Assembly: GCA_963693285.1 (NCBI GenBank)
Contig: OY848921.1
Location: 8,358,919 to 8,422,918 of the forward strand
Reading direction: 5' to 3'
DNA length: 64,000 nucleotides
Source of the DNA: Xestospongia muta
Taxonomy: Eukaryota; Porifera; Demospongiae; Haplosclerida; Petrosiidae
A program made the translations under genes and the position numbers. The notes under the pieces are model-generated. The model saw nothing but the letters and a program-made list of their open reading frames with translations, ran no database searches and was not told the origin of the DNA. Positions 54,191 through 64,000 of the stretch are shown here, piece by piece. Position 1 is the stretch's first letter; the number at the start of each line of letters is the position of its first letter.

Positions 54191-55050
54191 TCTCTTTCTC
54201 TCTCTTTCCTTAACATAATAACTAGTTTAGAACTCAAACTTCGTCTGTTTGCTTGTTTAACTAAAGGTGATGTTATACAAATTAATTACAATGATAAGGT
54301 AGTACAAATAATTAAACTATATTGTATAACAACTATTATTATTATTAGAACTTTGATCTGTTGGTATTAGAGACCAAACCAAATGATGCTGTCTCCATTA
54401 TAGAGTGTGATATGAAAGTAATTATTAAGGGGAGGGGCTACATGTATGTACATGTACATTATGTTTTTAGGTAGACTTTGCTGCTCCTGTTGGTTACCAA
54501 GAGCCACAGCCGTTGGAACCAATGGAGACGACAGATCAGCCTCATGAGGTGTGGCCTATAATTACTTTGTCTAATGTCATGTTTCTTTCTAGAACCTCTC
54601 AGAGACTATAGATGCAAGCCAACTTCCAAATAAGGAATTTAAGGTGACATTACCATGGAAACCGTGTAACCACGGTGATCTGTTATTTTAGGCATTCACT
54701 GGTCAAGGTCAAAGGTTAGATGGCAAAGCAAAAAAAGCCATTGTATTAGATGAGCAACAGCCAACAAAAAGGTTAAGATCATGTGACTATGTATGTATGT
54801 GAACCTTTTCATCTCTAATAGACAACGAGGCATTCCTAATTATAAGTATACAAAAGGAAAAATTACTTTTGCTAAAGCAAAGATGCTTAAAACTGCAATA
54901 GAAGAACCTATGGTGAGGCCACACCCACTAACCACACCCTATACGCTCTTGTTTTTATTGCAGGAAGAAATAGAGGAAGGATTTGTAGCATTTCAAGGGA
55001 GTGGTCAAAAGTTAAAAACTAGTAAAAAAAGAACACACCCACGTCGATAA
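53511..55050 (+). CDS. UFD1: Ubiquitin recognition factor UFD1
   Basis: UFD1 pairs with NPL4 as a cofactor of the p97/VCP ATPase to extract ubiquitinated proteins, for example in ER-associated degradation. The first coding exon appears to be only ATG (53511-53513, donor gtgagt); the next begins [12 protein letters not shown]. Conserved blocks are [116 protein letters not shown] and [15 protein letters not shown], matching human UFD1 throughout. The stop is at 55048-55050 after a basic tail. Its 3' end converges on CaMKK, 261 bp away. Confidence 0.94.
54155..54190 (+). repeat. (CA)n microsatellite in UFD1 intron
   Basis: About 15 CA dinucleotides followed by TCTCTTTCTC before the next exon. 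Confidence 0.9.
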
Positions 55051-55311
55051 TCAATATGTCAGCCACGAAATTATATATGATTGTCATTTTAATTTAAGCA
55101 CGATAATGTATTCAAAATTTTATTTTAATGGTTCATATACCATATGTGTACAATATAACAGAGTTGTATTAGTGATGAAGTCAGATATAATATAGTAATA
55201 AAATACATTAAAGAACAACCAACAAAAATAATGCAATTTTTAACTGCACAAAAATAATATGATGTAAAGAAATTATATTAATATTACATATTACATGATA
55301 ACATGACGGGT

Positions 55312-60865
<5,554 letters not shown>

Positions 60866-61279
60866 CTTTCAAAATGTGATGAGGATATCGAATTGTGCTC
60901 TTTTTTCGAAGCTATCGAAAATCTGTTTATTTTTCTAACTTGTGACAAATTTTTCTTTGTTTCTTCTTGCAGTGTTATAACGACGGACTGAAAGTTTAGT
61001 ATCACAGTGATTAGTCAGGCTTCGAATACTTCATACACGTTGTCAAAGCACTTTGTTGATTGTCTCTTCTAAGTCGACTCGACAGTGCAAGTAAATGACA
61101 ACCACTTAAGTTATATGAAAAACGTTAAACGTATTCATAGAAAAAATCTTAATAATAATTTTAATTTTAATATTATTATCAAAACTTTGTATGTTTTATT
61201 AGAGATTTGGAATTACGGTATCTTCACATGTGTTTTTACTTTTCAGAGGTGGTATTAGGATCAAGAGTTATATGAAGAT
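60866..61279. promoter_or_regulatory. Divergent CaMKK/FET promoter region
   Basis: 414 bp between start codons, containing both 5' UTRs. It may include untranslated first exons: a tract ending TTTTCTTTGTTTCTTCTTGCAG at 60950-60973 could be an acceptor on the plus strand. Confidence 0.35.
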
Positions 61280-63967
61280 ATGAGCGCTAATCAAAGTATA
61301 TATTATAAGTATTTATGTATAGGAGTATCAAATAGATCAATGAATTATTCTTATCTGTAATTAGGTTACTCAACTGGACAGGCTTACGGGCAGTCACAAC
61401 CTGGAAGGTAATTAGTGATTGTGTTAATTTAAAAATACTACTGCTCATTTTTAACCCTCTAGTTATACAGGTACAGCACAGGCTGCTCCTATATCCTACC
61501 CGACACAAGGTAAAGGATCTTATTTTTAACCCTTTGTAAACTTTTGTCATTACTGATTTAGGTTATGGTTACCCGCAACAGACCACACCCTCTAATCCTG
61601 CACCTTCTCAAATGCAGTACAATGCTTATCAAACATATTCAGCAGCTTATTCTAATCAGGGAGGTGGAGCTGGCTTCCAAGCCACACCTACTCCATCGAC
61701 TAGCATGTATCAAGCTGGTAACTATAGCAATCAACCTACCGTCTCAACCAGTACAAGTGAATATGGTCAGGTTCCACCCACTGGTTCTACCCCTCAAACA
61801 GTTGGATACGGACAACAATCAGGTGGTGATAACAGTGCTGTAGCCCCACCCAATATGGCCCCACCCCCAGTACCTCCTGGTGGATATGGGCAACTACCTG
61901 TACCTCCGTCAAGAAATGATGGTATGGGATCTTCATATCCTCCACCCCCTCAAGTAATTAATACTCTTTACATAAACAGTTCCTTTTAATTCATTGAATT
62001 TAGATGCCCCCTGGTCCTCCTGTACCTCCCTCAGGACAGTTCCCTCCCCCTAATATGCCCCCTCCCTCTGGTGGATATGACTATCCACCGAATGATTATA
62101 GAGGACCTCCCCCAGGTCATGGTGGTTATGGCGGTAGAGGAGGTTATGGTGGACGAGGTGGATATGGTGGTTATAGTGGTGGTGGAGGTGGACGTGGTGG
62201 TGGTGGTGGTGGACGTGGTTTCCGTGGCGGCGGACGTGGAGGTGGTGGAAGAGGAGGTTATCAATCTGGAGGGTGAGTATGATTGATACTTGTTTATTGT
62301 CTATGATGTCATTATGACAACGTTGTTTTTGAATGGGTATTCAAATCAAATCCATGCAATAGGTCGAAATAGCAGCTGGTTATAATCAATTGCTCAGAGT
62401 ATACTTCAAGCAAAAATATGAGATTTCTAAAATTAGAGTAATGGTTGTCATGGTTACATGTAGTGTTACAGTAAAATTGCTCTGATGAATTCATTTGATT
62501 TGGCAGTCACAAATTATTTGGGGATTCTGTTAAAAAATACACAATATATCCAATTACCAATAAAAATAAATTTAGGTAACATTGGTTTACAAACACCACT
62601 GACACAGTAACACATAAACACTGCAATTGTTAAATCTTCTTTGATCAGCCACGTGTGCTACAACAATTTACTTTGATGTTAACTAGACACTTCTGCTGTC
62701 AGTGTTATTACGTCTACTAAACAAATCTTAGCATTCTAAATGACTTGAAAAACAATCTTAGCATGTTTTTTGTGAACTGTGAGCGATTTTAATTTAATTT
62801 GTCACATTCCAAACTAACAGTTATGATAGTTAATAACATGTGACCAGAATAATGGAGATCATGTGACATACAAAGCATTGAGAACGAAAAACAAAAATAA
62901 TAAGACACTTGGCGGTAAATTGACCACAATATAATAATTAATTAATACAATAGAATTATGTGCCCCTACGCTAAGAGAGAGTAATTGGCAGCTCCTATTA
63001 TTAACAAATAATTGATATCCATTCAGTATATAATATTATCTCTCATGTATAAAACATGTATTATTCTGTGTGTACTGTGTAACCCCTCCCTATTGCTGAT
63101 ACTCTCTCGTATATGATTACATCACTGGTTAATTGCTGGGGTACATCCATATTTCCCCTTCGTTATAATCATTATGTGGTTGCTGGATACGGTGCTCTCA
63201 TTGAAATAACAGGTTTAACTCAGGTAACGTAGTCAATAGTGTTACGTTATAAGGTAGTAATCATTACATCATAATGACATAATGTTACGTCATAAGGTAC
63301 TAATCATTACATCATAATGACATGTGTTACGTCATAATGACACTCTTTTTTATTTAATTTGGTATTAATGGGAAACAATTATAGAATTGTTTGAAAACAT
63401 TATGTAGAAACACATAATATCATTACATCTAAATTTTAACCCCCTGGGGCATAAACTACTTTACTTCAGAACCCTTGGTATGCGCTAGTAATATTGTCTG
63501 ATTTTATACATATTATATAATGTATATGGTATAAGGGTTAAAAATTGGTATGGTATCATTCTTGTAATTTACTCACTGGTCACACATAATAAGGTTACTA
63601 ATTGGTATAAATAGATTCCATCACTTGTATCTCACTTTCTACTTTATTCTAGGAGGAGGAGGAGGAGGAGGTGGAGCTAATAACTATGGTGGTATGGTTA
63701 AAAAGACACGTGACGATGCTGTGTTTGTGACCGGTATTGGTATCGATACCACTTTTGAGAATTTAAGAGATTTGTTCAGTTCTGTTGGGAATATCAAGGT
63801 ACTATGAATTAGCATGTCAAAGTACTTTGTTTTTTTGTAGGAGGACAAAAATACTGGACATTTTATGATCAAAATGTACAAAGACAAACAGAACAAGTTT
63901 AAAGGAGAATGTATGATCACATATTCTGCTACTGAAGGAGCTGATGGAGCAGTGAAGTACCTCAATG
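61280..63967 (+). CDS. FET-family (FUS/EWS/TAF15-like) RNA-binding protein, 3' end off window
   Basis: Starts MSANQS at 61280, continues through short exons at about 61365, 61463 and 61562, with further exons ending at 62274, then 63653-63799, 63841-63967 and a donor into the right edge. The N-terminus is a low-complexity SYGQ/PQ-rich region (QAYGQSQPGSYTG, YGYPQQ, YNAYQTYSAAYSNQGG), then Pro-rich and RGG-rich stretches (GRGGYGGRGGYGGYSGGGGG), then an RRM beginning VFVTGIGIDTTFENLRDLFSSVG with KMYKDKQNKFKGECMITY. FET proteins bind RNA, couple transcription to splicing and phase-separate through the low-complexity region. The expected RanBP2-type zinc finger would lie beyond the window. An RRM with the FET-like VFVTG/FKGE pattern distinguishes it from hnRNP A/B, though a cabeza-like name is equally fitting. 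Confidence 0.85.
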
Positions 63968-64000
63968 GTAGGATGGATTGACGGATAGACTAATGAATAA

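Overview
The window is nuclear DNA of a small-intron, AT-rich animal. Spliceosomal introns (many 45-120 bp, with GT-AG ends), polyadenylation signals, a eukaryotic tRNA gene, and metazoan genes such as an HNF1 homeobox factor, a mitochondrial Na+/Ca2+ exchanger (NCLX), a death-domain protein, a CaM kinase kinase and a FET-family RNA-binding protein all point this way. The tight packing and the divergent-but-complete gene set suggest a sponge such as the demosponge Amphimedon; the species is an inference. Gene models were built by hand from exon translation, conserved-family alignment from memory, splice sites and phase. For POLR3A, GPATCH3, both NCLX copies, the Tudor-PHD-MYND gene, the death-domain gene, HNF1, TMEM134-like and CENP-A the summed exon lengths are divisible by three.

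Layout. 1-14 kb: INO80E-like (-, runs off the left edge) head to head with POLR3A (+), the largest subunit of RNA polymerase III, 40 coding exons. 14-16.4 kb: gene-free. 16.4-22.8 kb: a 1709-residue chromatin-reader protein (+) with Tudor, PHD, AT-hook-like, Q-rich and C-terminal MYND parts. 22.8-24.4 kb: gene-free with a fold-back repeat. 24.4-29.0 kb: GPATCH3 (-). 29.2-39.0 kb: two tandem NCLX/SLC8B1 paralogues (+) with identical 17-exon structure. 39.2-42.3 kb: a death-domain/SH3-like protein (+). 42.6-45.5 kb: HNF1 (-). 46.0-46.7 kb: TMEM134/TMEM230-like (-), 68 bp from AMACR (+, 46.8-49.2 kb). 49.5-50.0 kb: CENP-A-like histone (-). 50.1 kb: tRNA-His. 50.3-53.4 kb: SSRP1 (-). 53.5-55.1 kb: UFD1 (+). 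55.3-60.9 kb: CaMKK (-). 61.3 kb to the right edge: FET/FUS-like gene (+, incomplete).

Functionally this is mostly a housekeeping neighbourhood (transcription, chromatin, ubiquitin-dependent extraction, Ca2+ handling and peroxisomal/mitochondrial lipid metabolism). No coordinated pathway is evident. Five gene pairs share promoters of 68-414 bp. The most interesting signals are the unusual domain architecture at 16-23 kb, the NCLX tandem pair (a substituted alpha-2 motif and an apparent U12-to-U2 intron switch), several U12-type introns including one with odd ends in POLR3A, tandem duplications that copy 5' splice sites in POLR3A and SSRP1, and ATGGAT/ATCCAT arrays abutting splice sites in many introns.
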